A DNA stretch of 46,073 nucleotides from an uncultured Collinsella sp. (GTDB taxonomy: Bacteria; Actinomycetota; Coriobacteriia; Coriobacteriales; Coriobacteriaceae). The notes under the pieces were generated by a model, which was not told where the DNA came from, ran no database searches, and worked only from the letters and a program-made list of their open reading frames with translations. Where the stretch lies: positions 1 through 46,073 of the forward strand of contig UQMO01000011.1 of NCBI GenBank assembly GCA_900542125.1. Reading direction: 5' to 3'. Made by a program: the position numbers and the translations under genes. Positions 31,146 through 39,253 of the stretch are shown in pieces (positions within the stretch are counted from its first letter, which is position 1; every line of letters begins with the position of its first letter).

Positions 31146-34100
31146 CTACTCAGCCTTATTGCGACGGTGGAAGAAGGCACCGATCGCAGCGATGATGGCT
31201 CCAAGGCCACCGACAGTCGCGACAGTTGCCGCCGCTTGATCGCCAGTAACGGGGATCGCCGAACCGTTCTTCTTGCCGCCCTGGGCCTTGTCGCCTGCGG
31301 GCTTGCCCGCCTGGCCGCCGCCGTTCGAGCCGTTGCCGGAACCCTGGTTGCCCGAGCCGCCGGTGTTGCCCGAGCCGCCCTGGTTGCCGGAGTCGGCATC
31401 CTTAAGGCCCTCAATGGCCAGTTTGAGCTGGTCATAGGCCGCCTGGAGCTGGGCGTCGGAAGCATTCTCATCACCCAAGACATCCTCGGCGTAGGTAATG
31501 GCATCCGTCAGGGCCTTGACAGACTCGGCCGTCTTTCCCTTGGTGTCAGTCTCCTTCGCCTGCTTGACCAGGGCCTTGAGTTGCTTCTTGGTCGGGTTCT
31601 CGACCGGGGTCACCGGGGTCTTCTCGAGCGCGTCACGGGCATCCTCGAGCGCCTTGAGTGCCTGGTCGACCTCGTCCTGCGTGGCGTTCTCGTCGCTCAG
31701 GATGGCGCGGGCGCTCGCCAAGGCGTTCTGGAACGCGGTCCAGGAAGCCTCGGTGTAGTCACTGGCCTTAAGGTCGCCGGCTGCAACCTCGGCATCAACC
31801 TTTTCAATCGCGGCAGTGAGGTCGTCCTTCGCCACCGGATCGGGAACGGCCGCACCGTAGAACTTGAGTTCCGCCATGCTGCAGTAGGCGTCAACGCTGC
31901 CACCGCCGGCGTGGAGCACCTTGACGGTCACGTAGCGACCGCGCGCGGCACCAAAGCTCATCTGCTTCCAGTCGCCACGGTCGGTGAGCACGCGGCCGTC
32001 GTTGTCGAAGGTAAACGTACCCATCGACGCGGCGGTGCCCATCTCATAACCGTCGGCGGTGTCGGAGACCAGCACCTCGGCCTCAAAGATATCGCCGTTC
32101 GTGCCGCCGTCCTGGCGCGGCAGGAACGTGACGTCGGTGAGATCGTAGTCGCGGCCCAGGTCGACGGTCAGGTGCTGGGGCATACCGGCCTTATAAGCAT
32201 AGTCGCTGTGCCAGAGCGTCTGCTCATCGCCGTCAAGAGCGTTGACGGCGTTGCTGCCCTCATAGTCGGCCTCGCTCGAGAAGCCGGTCACCTTGACGTT
32301 CTCGCGGTTCTCGGGCGTGTTGATGAGCTTCTTCTCATCAACGGGGCGCATCTTGAGGCCGTCGATTGCCTTTTCGATCTTGGTCGTAGCGTCTGCGACA
32401 TCCTTCTTGCTATAGCTGCCCTGGCCGCCGTCGAGAAGCTTCTGAGCCGCCTCGACCGCAGCGGTGAGAGCTGCATAAGAATCCTTGGTGTAGACGGACT
32501 CGCTGTAGCCCGCGGCCTTGGAAAGCGCCGCCATGAGCGCAGAGGTGTCGACACCAGCCTTGACCTCGACCTCATAGGATGCGGTCTTGGAGGGGTCGAG
32601 CACTGACGCCACCGTGATCGTTGCCTTGCCGGCCTTGTTGGCACGCAAGTAGTAGTTCACGCTATCGCCGGCCTGAACAGCGGAGACGCTCACCACAGAG
32701 GAGTCGGAGCTCTCGACCGTCACATAGGGGTAGCCGGCGCTCTCGGGCGTGGCCTTAGCGTCGACGAGCGTAACGTCGCCCTCAAAGAACTCGGTCTGGT
32801 TCTTGCCCAGCTCGATACCCTCGATGGCCTCGACACCCTGCGTGTAGTTGAAGTTGATCTCGCGCAGTGTGAGCATCTGGTCACCCGATGCCTCAAGCGG
32901 CGTGATCTCGACCTTAGTCGCCTTCTTGCCCTTGTTCTCGGCAGAGAGGCCAAAGGCGTAGCGAGCCTGGAAGGAATCGTACTCCCCACCCGCGAACTCC
33001 TGGGTCGAGCCATCCTCGAACGTCACGACGGCCTTGATCTTCTGCACGGTGCCGTTACCGCCGTCGCGGTTGATGACCTCAACGGCATCGAGCTTCGATG
33101 GTGTCTTAAAGGCAAATGTCATCGTGGCGGGAAGCTTCACGTAACTCGGAAGCTTGCCCTCGCTGTCCCAGTTGCCGCTCCAGTTCCACAGGAACTCAAA
33201 GCCGTTGTCGCCCTCATCGTTATCGAACAGCGCGTTATAGCTCTTCTGCTGAATAAGCTTCTCGACGTTGGAACCGTCGTCGGTCGTGAGCTCGTCGTTG
33301 GTCATCGTGATGTTGAAGGCATCCTGACCGTACTCGGCAACCGTGGGCTGCGGAACGTCCGGCATCGTCACGGTACCGTCACTCGTAAACTCGAGCGCAT
33401 CGCACGCCGGACCGATGAGCCAAGACGTCGAGGGCAGTTCAACCTTGCCGGCCGTCTTGGCCTTGAGTTTGAAGCTCGCCACCGCGCCAGTGCCGTTGTA
33501 GAGCTTGCCGTCACCGCGGTTGGCAAAGGCGAGGTTGATGGTCTGTGTGCCGTCCGCGAACTGGACCTTCTCGCGCGACAGGTTCTCCATGCCGGCGGTC
33601 GAACCATCCTGCGAGATGCTCTCGGACACAAACTCAAACTGGTCACTCTTAAAGTTGACGAGCGCGCCCAGGGCGTTGACGTTCTTGGCGTCGGCCGCAT
33701 AGACATCGACGGTGATCTCATCGCCGGCATCGACCTCGGTCTTGCTCGGAATCACCGCGAGCTTGCCGGCGACCTTGCCTTTCTGCTTGGTGCCGCCATC
33801 AAGCCCCGCCATGGTAAACGAGTAGTCGTAGACATCATAGACCCCGTTGCCGTTGAGATCGGCAAAGTGGTCGCGAATCTGCGAGTCGAACGTCGAGGTA
33901 TCGGGCTCGCGGTTCTCGAGACCCAGATAATTCTTCATGTTGGAATAGTCGCCATCGGAGATCGTTGCCTTGTTGAGGTTGGAACCCACAGCAAAGCCGT
34001 CCGTACCATCGGCCTTGTAGATGGCGATCTCGGACGCGGAGAAGAAGTTACCAACCGAAGCGAGCGGCGTCATACGCACGTAGCGTGCGGCCACGGCGCC

Positions 34101-37100
34101 GTCGAACGTCACCGTTTTGCAGGCGGCGGAGCGCTCCCAATCGACCTCCTGGCTCGTCCAATGGACACCGTCGAGACTCGTCTCGATGCGCATCTTGGTC
34201 ACAGTGCCGTTGCCGGCGTCGGTACGCGGATAGTACTCGAGCTTGTCGAGCTTGTAGGCGCGGCCGTAGTCGACGGTGAGCGCCTTGCCCAGGTCGTTGC
34301 CGCCGGAGTGGAAGCCGCCGTCGCTCGTCTGGAACTCATGGTCGAAGGCGAGATCGGCCTTATGGCTGCCGTAGATCGAGCCCTCCCAGGTGATCTTCTC
34401 GGCCTCGGGCACGTTCCGCCATGGGTCGAGTGCGGAGTTCGCCGCGAGCACATCGCTCCAACGGGAGTAGCCCTCGGCGTTGCGCGAACGGATCTGGTAG
34501 GTGTGCTTGCTATTGTAGGCAAGATCGGTATGCGTGAATTCCGCTGCATCGCCCACGGCGAACACGGTGCCATCGACCTTAAGGTCGTAGGAGGTAGCAC
34601 CATCGACCTTTCCCCAGGTGAGCTTAATGCTCGTGGGGGTCGTGGCGTCCTCGGGGGCAGCAAGGTTCGCGGGTGCGGAGAGGTTCTCGTTGAGGCGGTC
34701 GGCCGCGAGCGTGGCGTCGGCGTTCACGAAACCGCCCAGCTCGAGCGTCTGCTCCGCTGCAGCGACATCGGTCTTCGCAAACTTGACGTAGACCTTGGGG
34801 TTCGTGGTGATCTTAGTGTCGTTGAAGCTCTGCCCCTTCTCGGCCTCGGTGCTGTCCGCATCGCTGCCGTAGTGGTTGAGGTTGGGGCTTTCGTTGTAGA
34901 AGTAGACCGCTTGGCCAGCCTCGGGGGTCGCGGCGTCGAAAGCCTCCTGTGAGTCGACCTCGGTCACGTTGAGCGCAGTGCCGCCATTCTTGGCGATGAC
35001 GCTCGCAGGCTTGGCGGACACGTTGGCCACGAAGGTCGTGGTGCGGTTGGAGTCGTAGCCGTTGTAGCCACCCTGCGAAGCCTCGGCGGTAAAGGTGGCG
35101 GTGCCGCCCGTGGCCTTGGAGCTGTAGACGGTGCTCACGTGCTCGCCGTAGGAGATGTTGTCGATCGTGCCGTAGGCATCGTCCTCGGTCGTGTTGTTCT
35201 GGATGGAGGAGCCGTCGTCCTCGTACTGCGTAAAGGTGCCGTCACCCTCGGTGGCGAAGAACTCGACGATACGCTGGCTGCGATCGGCGCCCTTGGTGTT
35301 AGTCTCGGTCACGGCCTCGGGGTTGTTGTTCTCGGCATACATCGGCACGATGGCGTTGGCCTTTACAAAGAGCGGCAACTTCCAAAGCGGAGCATCGTAG
35401 TTGTTGAGGACCTGGCCGCCGCGGTACTGCTTACCCGAGAAGTAGTCAATCCAGATGGTGGGATTCTCGTCGGTGCCGTAGTTGGGAAGGTAGATACCAT
35501 TGCGAACGTCGTTGCCGTTCTCATCTGCCTGGGTATCCTGATACACCGGTGCCACCAGGAAGTTCTCACCGAACATGTACTGATACTGCGTCGAGGTGCT
35601 TGCGGCGTACTCGGAGTTGTCGGAGAGCAGCATGGCGCGGATCATGGGCAGGCCGGTATCGCCGTTGCCCGTGTCGATGTTGGCCGCCGAGGCCGCGCTC
35701 GTGTAGATATAGGGCATGAGTTGCGCCTTGAGCTTGAGGTAAAAGCGCGAAATGCCCGTGTAGGGATCGCCGTGCGTCATGGGCGACTTGCGGTAGGTGC
35801 CCCAGCCGTCCATGTCGAGCATAGAGGGCGTGAACGTCTTCCACTGGTAGTCGCGCGCGGAGATGATGGGGCTGCCACCAAAGATGCCGTCCATATCGGA
35901 GCCGATGTTGGGGTTGCCCGAGAGGCTCTGACCGATATACGTGGGGATGTGGAAGCGGATGTACTCCCAGTTGCCGCCGTACTGATCGCCGGTCCAGATG
36001 CCGCCAAAGCGCTGCGTGCCGGCCCAACCGTCAAGCGTGATGATGTTGGGGCGCTTGTTGGCGCCGGTCGTCACCGTATCGTAGGCCGTCTTGATGCCGT
36101 TGAGGCCAAAGGAGTAGCCAGAGCCCACCCAAGCGACGTCGGTCTTGAGGGTGGTAATGCCGCCCGTCTTGACCTCGGCGTCGAAATCGCGAAGCAAATG
36201 CCACGGGGTCTCGGAGTTGCTGTCAGGCTCCAGGTTAGACTGGGTCCACAGACCCGTGCTCACACCCTTGGAGTTGGCATACTCGGTAAACTTCTTAAGG
36301 TTGTCGACGTTGGCACGCACGGCGTTGAGGCGCTCGGCTGAACTCGTTCCGTCGGAGTTGACGCCGCCGGTCTTGTAATAACCGTTCTGGCCATAGCCGG
36401 CACCGTATCCGTCGTTCGGCAGGAACCAGCCGAGCGGCATGTCGTTGTCCTCGTAGTCATCGATAACCCGCTGGGCGGAGAATTGGCGGTCGAAATCGGT
36501 CGCCTTCATGTTCTCGGTATCGACCGTGGGGCCCTCACCGTTGAGCGTCTCGGCCGCAAGCGTGCCGTCGAGCTTGTAGCCCGTCGCCATGCCAGACTCG
36601 TACTTAACGTCGCCCTCCTTGCTCGAGGACTTGCTGCCCTTGGTCTCCCACTTCTTCTGACCCGAGGTCGTTGACCAGCCATCACGGTTATAGGCATTCA
36701 GATGACCCAGGTAGAAACCGTACTCGGGCAGCAGTACCGGATTACCGGTCACCTTGTAGTAGTCCTGCAGCATCTCGGTCGCCACGTTCGAGGCGCCCTC
36801 ATTGGTCGCCACGAAGTAGTAGGCGTCGAACTCATTCTCGCTGTGCGAAGTCGTGACTGTTGATGCGTCCGTGGAACCGAAGTCGTAGGAACCCTCTGCA
36901 AACGTGTTTCGGAGCACGCCGTAACCGTCACTCGTCCAGTAGAACGGGTTGGGCGAAGCAACGCCGCCATCGGTCCAGTTGTTGGTGTTGGAGATGGCGA
37001 TAGTCTGGTTGGTGTGCAGGAAGCGGCCGTTCTGAGTACCGCCGCCAAAGAAGTTCTCGGACTTCTCCTTGGCGAGCGTCTGTACGGTGCCCTTCTTATC

Positions 37101-37577
37101 AAGGTCGAGGGACGCGGACTCGGAGACCACGACACGGTCGCCCGACTTGATGCTCATCTTGCCAGTCGCCTTGTCCAGGATCACGGTCGCCTTTCCACCG
37201 CTGATCTCGATAGTGTTGCCCTTGTCGGCAACCGTCGCACTCGGCTTGCTGTAGGTGTCCGAGGCATCGGGCTGGGCCTGGATCTTAGCCGTGTGGGACT
37301 TACTGCGCGGCGTTGCGTACTCGGAAAACTCACCCTTGGGATCAACGTTGTAACGGAAAATACCGTCCTCGAGGAACGTAATGCGGCCCTTGATGCCGCC
37401 GGCGAAATCGATGTCAACGACGTTCGAGGCAGACTGAGACACGGTCGCCGATTCGACGCCCTTGAGTGGCGTGGCAACCGCCTGCTGGGGACTGGCGAAC
37501 ACGAGCGTCGCTGCCGTGGCAACGAGGACTGCGCTTCCCTTCACCCATCGTTTCGTAAAAATGGAATTCCTACGCAC
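31146..37577 (-). CDS. Giant wall-anchored glycoside hydrolase family 31 enzyme with accessory domains
   Basis: 2143 residues. Signal peptide 1-~37; GH31 N-terminal beta domain (~40-275); TIM barrel (~280-720) with LKTDVAWVGSGYS (Asp480, nucleophile candidate) and WTGDQYGGNW (Asp531, acid/base candidate); FN3 (~963-1050); F5/8C (~1054-1190); dockerin-like DLNGNGVYDVYDYS (~1238); cohesin-like domain (~1265-1410); a second discoidin-like domain (~1412-1580); Ig-like (~1581-1680); FIVAR (~1682-1750); a third F5/8C (~1755-1900); two more FIVAR (~1915-2055); a Gly/Asn/Ser linker; IPVTGD (~2108), membrane segment and HRRNKAE. Alpha-glycosidase on host glycans is likely; an alpha-N-acetylgalactosaminidase-type GH31 is possible but unproven. 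GTG start with AAGGAG upstream. Confidence 0.93.
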   Translation of the reverse strand: MRRNSIFTKRWVKGSAVLVATAATLVFASPQQAVATPLKGVESATVSQSASNVVDIDFAGGIKGRITFLEDGIFRYNVDPKGEFSEYATPRSKSHTAKIQAQPDASDTYSKPSATVADKGNTIEISGGKATVILDKATGKMSIKSGDRVVVSESASLDLDKKGTVQTLAKEKSENFFGGGTQNGRFLHTNQTIAISNTNNWTDGGVASPNPFYWTSDGYGVLRNTFAEGSYDFGSTDASTVTTSHSENEFDAYYFVATNEGASNVATEMLQDYYKVTGNPVLLPEYGFYLGHLNAYNRDGWSTTSGQKKWETKGSKSSSKEGDVKYESGMATGYKLDGTLAAETLNGEGPTVDTENMKATDFDRQFSAQRVIDDYEDNDMPLGWFLPNDGYGAGYGQNGYYKTGGVNSDGTSSAERLNAVRANVDNLKKFTEYANSKGVSTGLWTQSNLEPDSNSETPWHLLRDFDAEVKTGGITTLKTDVAWVGSGYSFGLNGIKTAYDTVTTGANKRPNIITLDGWAGTQRFGGIWTGDQYGGNWEYIRFHIPTYIGQSLSGNPNIGSDMDGIFGGSPIISARDYQWKTFTPSMLDMDGWGTYRKSPMTHGDPYTGISRFYLKLKAQLMPYIYTSAASAANIDTGNGDTGLPMIRAMLLSDNSEYAASTSTQYQYMFGENFLVAPVYQDTQADENGNDVRNGIYLPNYGTDENPTIWIDYFSGKQYRGGQVLNNYDAPLWKLPLFVKANAIVPMYAENNNPEAVTETNTKGADRSQRIVEFFATEGDGTFTQYEDDGSSIQNNTTEDDAYGTIDNISYGEHVSTVYSSKATGGTATFTAEASQGGYNGYDSNRTTTFVANVSAKPASVIAKNGGTALNVTEVDSQEAFDAATPEAGQAVYFYNESPNLNHYGSDADSTEAEKGQSFNDTKITTNPKVYVKFAKTDVAAAEQTLELGGFVNADATLAADRLNENLSAPANLAAPEDATTPTSIKLTWGKVDGATSYDLKVDGTVFAVGDAAEFTHTDLAYNSKHTYQIRSRNAEGYSRWSDVLAANSALDPWRNVPEAEKITWEGSIYGSHKADLAFDHEFQTSDGGFHSGGNDLGKALTVDYGRAYKLDKLEYYPRTDAGNGTVTKMRIETSLDGVHWTSQEVDWERSAACKTVTFDGAVAARYVRMTPLASVGNFFSASEIAIYKADGTDGFAVGSNLNKATISDGDYSNMKNYLGLENREPDTSTFDSQIRDHFADLNGNGVYDVYDYSFTMAGLDGGTKQKGKVAGKLAVIPSKTEVDAGDEITVDVYAADAKNVNALGALVNFKSDQFEFVSESISQDGSTAGMENLSREKVQFADGTQTINLAFANRGDGKLYNGTGAVASFKLKAKTAGKVELPSTSWLIGPACDALEFTSDGTVTMPDVPQPTVAEYGQDAFNITMTNDELTTDDGSNVEKLIQQKSYNALFDNDEGDNGFEFLWNWSGNWDSEGKLPSYVKLPATMTFAFKTPSKLDAVEVINRDGGNGTVQKIKAVVTFEDGSTQEFAGGEYDSFQARYAFGLSAENKGKKATKVEITPLEASGDQMLTLREINFNYTQGVEAIEGIELGKNQTEFFEGDVTLVDAKATPESAGYPYVTVESSDSSVVSVSAVQAGDSVNYYLRANKAGKATITVASVLDPSKTASYEVEVKAGVDTSALMAALSKAAGYSESVYTKDSYAALTAAVEAAQKLLDGGQGSYSKKDVADATTKIEKAIDGLKMRPVDEKKLINTPENRENVKVTGFSSEADYEGSNAVNALDGDEQTLWHSDYAYKAGMPQHLTVDLGRDYDLTDVTFLPRQDGGTNGDIFEAEVLVSDTADGYEMGTAASMGTFTFDNDGRVLTDRGDWKQMSFGAARGRYVTVKVLHAGGGSVDAYCSMAELKFYGAAVPDPVAKDDLTAAIEKVDAEVAAGDLKASDYTEASWTAFQNALASARAILSDENATQDEVDQALKALEDARDALEKTPVTPVENPTKKQLKALVKQAKETDTKGKTAESVKALTDAITYAEDVLGDENASDAQLQAAYDQLKLAIEGLKDADSGNQGGSGNTGGSGNQGSGNGSNGGGQAGKPAGDKAQGGKKNGSAIPVTGDQAAATVATVGGLGAIIAAIGAFFHRRNKAE

Positions 37578-37704
37578 CTGGACTCCTTCCCTCCGACATG
37601 CGGAAGTGTCGCGGACGCGCGCCCCGCAGCATGGGCGAACGCATCAAACGGGGGGGGTGTTCGGTACATTCCGTACAATTGGCCCACCCGTTACCAAGGG
37701 GTCA

Positions 37705-37720
37705 ACTGGTAGTAACCAGA
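37705..37720. promoter_or_regulatory. GntR/DasR-NagR-like operator
   Basis: ACTGGTAGTAACCAGA has the TGGT-N4-ACCA geometry of the amino-sugar regulators DasR/NagR (consensus as I recall: ACTGGTCTAGACCAGT). It is 128 bases upstream of the GH31 start. The regulator gene is not in the window. Confidence 0.5.
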
Positions 37721-37965
37721 TAGCCACCTATAAGGTTGAACCAGCATACGTGAGCAGTTGCGCAAATTAAGTTTGGAATTCTCCCAGCGGTATAAAAATG
37801 AACGTAGATGGCGAAGTGGGTCTAATCAACCATACCAATTGGTTCTCCAGCCAGATACCACTTAAGCATAGTTTTACTGTTTAACTGGTATTACATAACC
37901 AATACCTTTCCTCGGAAAACGGGCTTCGCGAATTATCCTGAGGGAAAGTCGTAGCCGCCACCCCG

Positions 37966-38002
37966 CGACCCACCGGGAATATCCATGACGCACGGTGGCT
38001 GA
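37966..38002 (+). repeat. 37-base direct repeat, right copy (5' of the GH31 gene)
   Basis: Begins CGACCCACCGGGA and ends CGGTGGCTGA; same orientation as the copy at 31043. Its ends CCACCG/CGGTGG are complementary, while the other copy has CTACCG/CGTTAG at the same places. Confidence 0.7.
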
Positions 38003-38036
38003 TTTGATTTGAAATAGGAGGTTGTTGGAGGGTGGT

Positions 38037-38238
38037 GGACAGTTAGTTCAGATACGTATATTTTGGCGGTGCTAATTGGCGCTAACAAACTGGTTTTAAG
38101 TCGCTTTAGATCTAATAATAGGTCTTTCTCGCTATTGCCCGCGCGGCCTTGTCGGTCCAGACTATCAAAAATAGCTCAATTGTGCCCAAATTGGCCTCCA
38201 CACGTCCTCTGAAAAATACGTATCTGAACTAACTGTCC
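38037..38238. repeat. Palindrome-ended element I (~200 bp, 23-bp perfect arms)
   Basis: 38037-38059 and 38216-38238 are perfect inverted copies; the 156-nt interior has no reading frame. It lies between the GH31 control region and the toxin terminator. Confidence 0.85.
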
Positions 38239-38257
38239 AAGAGGAATGTCCACAGAT

Positions 38258-38298
38258 AGAAAAAGGCTCTGGCGGACCTCCGAATCACCAGAGCCTTT
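38258..38298 (-). terminator. Terminator of the toxin-antitoxin operon
   Basis: GGCTCTGG pairs with CCAGAGCC around a 15-nt loop; on the minus strand the stem is followed by TTTTTCTA. Confidence 0.85.
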
Positions 38299-38351
38299 CA
38301 AAACTCGCACACCTGAAGCACATCGCTGCATTCCTGTTTTCGCCCATGAAG

Positions 38352-38702
38352 TTAGAGAGCCTCTTCCGCCCACTTCTCGAAATCAATCGCACGCCTTTGG
38401 GCGGTTCGGTACGCTTCCATGTCTTCACGAGCGCCTACCACTACGATGGCCATTTTTCCTTTGATTTTAATGAGGCGGTACACAATCCGAATGCCACTTC
38501 CCCTGAGCTTGATTTTCATGAAGCCCGTCAAATCCGTGCCTGCCTTGTTTCCAAGAGGCTTGCCGAATCCGCCTTCGTTCTGCGGCAATGGGTTCGTTCT
38601 GATTCTTTCTATAGCCTTAAACACGTGTTTTCGCTGGGAACCATCGAGACGCTTGAGATCCTTGAGAGTATCCGGGTAGAAAGCGACTTCGTACCCGCTC
38701 AT
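38352..38702 (-). CDS. RelE/ParE-type toxin
   Basis: 116 residues. EVAFYPDTLKDLKRLDGSQR, IRTNPLP, then KPLGNKAGTDLTGFMKIKLRGSGIRIVYRLI and VVVGAREDMEAYRTA give the RelE/Txe-like plasmid-stabilisation toxin fold (ribosome-dependent mRNA cleavage or gyrase inhibition by family). Four-base ATGA overlap with the antitoxin gene, so the pair is translated together. Toxin activity is inferred, not shown. Confidence 0.88.
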   Translation of the reverse strand: MSGYEVAFYPDTLKDLKRLDGSQRKHVFKAIERIRTNPLPQNEGGFGKPLGNKAGTDLTGFMKIKLRGSGIRIVYRLIKIKGKMAIVVVGAREDMEAYRTAQRRAIDFEKWAEEAL

Positions 38703-39019
38703 TCAAACTCGACCTCATCCATCTGATCGAGTTCGTCCTGGCCCACACCCAACTCTGCCATAACATCAGATAGGGAAACGAGTTCATCATCGCTTGTCGC
38801 AGCCGTCCTCTTAAGGGCCAACGTCAACAAGGCGAGGTCCTCCTCCGCCTGCTTAGCCTCTCGGTATTCATCGGGCGTCACGATAACGAACGCTGGCTTG
38901 TTGTGTTTCAAAACTACAACCGGGTTGTCGTTGCTCACTCTCGAAAACGCAGCGGGACCCTTACCGTGACTGAAATCGCTGATGGGAACAAGATTGTCGA
39001 GCATCTTTAAAGCAGGCAT
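38699..39019 (-). CDS. Phd/YefM-type antitoxin
   Basis: 106 residues. PALKMLDNLVPISDFSHGKG and NPVVVLKHNKPAFVIVTPDEYREAK match the Phd/YefM DNA-binding N-terminal domain; the acidic C-terminus (GVGQDELDQMDEVEFE) is the likely toxin-binding segment. The ATG at 39019 follows GGAGG; the alternative start at 39031 adds four residues and has no site. Expected to autorepress the operon. Confidence 0.88.
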   Translation of the reverse strand: MPALKMLDNLVPISDFSHGKGPAAFSRVSNDNPVVVLKHNKPAFVIVTPDEYREAKQAEEDLALLTLALKRTAATSDDELVSLSDVMAELGVGQDELDQMDEVEFE

Positions 39020-39161
39020 CGAGACCTCCAAATATAAAGTCTTTTATGCATTCATTTTAGCATGCAGAAAATACCAGCAATCACGGAATAGTGGCACGGA
39101 CGAGGCATCGCTTTCCACCAACCGTTGATCATCGACCGAGCAAAATGTCCCGCCAAGAGAT

Positions 39162-39227
39162 CGAGCGAGGATTCCGTCCCTCGAAGAGGGCCGTATTGGC
39201 CTCCTCGCGGGACGGAATCCTCGCTCG
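39162..39227. repeat. Perfect 19-bp palindromic hairpin J
   Basis: 39162-39180 and 39209-39227 pair perfectly; the 28-nt loop contains a second stem, GAGGGCC...GGCCTC. The inner end of the right arm reads GGGACGGA, as in the copies at 2145 and 2385. Lies between the ATPase gene and the toxin-antitoxin operon. Confidence 0.8.
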
Positions 39228-39253
39228 TTCGTTCCAGCCCGCGTCATCGCGTG

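Larger units (their letters stand above)
37578..38036 (-). promoter_or_regulatory. Non-coding control region upstream of the GH31 gene
   Basis: No gene is supported in this 459-base stretch, which is much richer in AT than its neighbours. It contains several TGGT/ACCA palindromes: the operator at 37705, ACCAATTGGT near 37836-37845, and TGGTATTACATAACCA near 37886-37901. Probably a regulated promoter region; no clear -35/-10 pair could be fixed. Confidence 0.5.

Noticed and set aside
31134..32606. 490-residue plus-strand frame opposite the GH31 C-terminus
   Set aside because: Reverse reading of FIVAR and linker repeats; compositionally biased.
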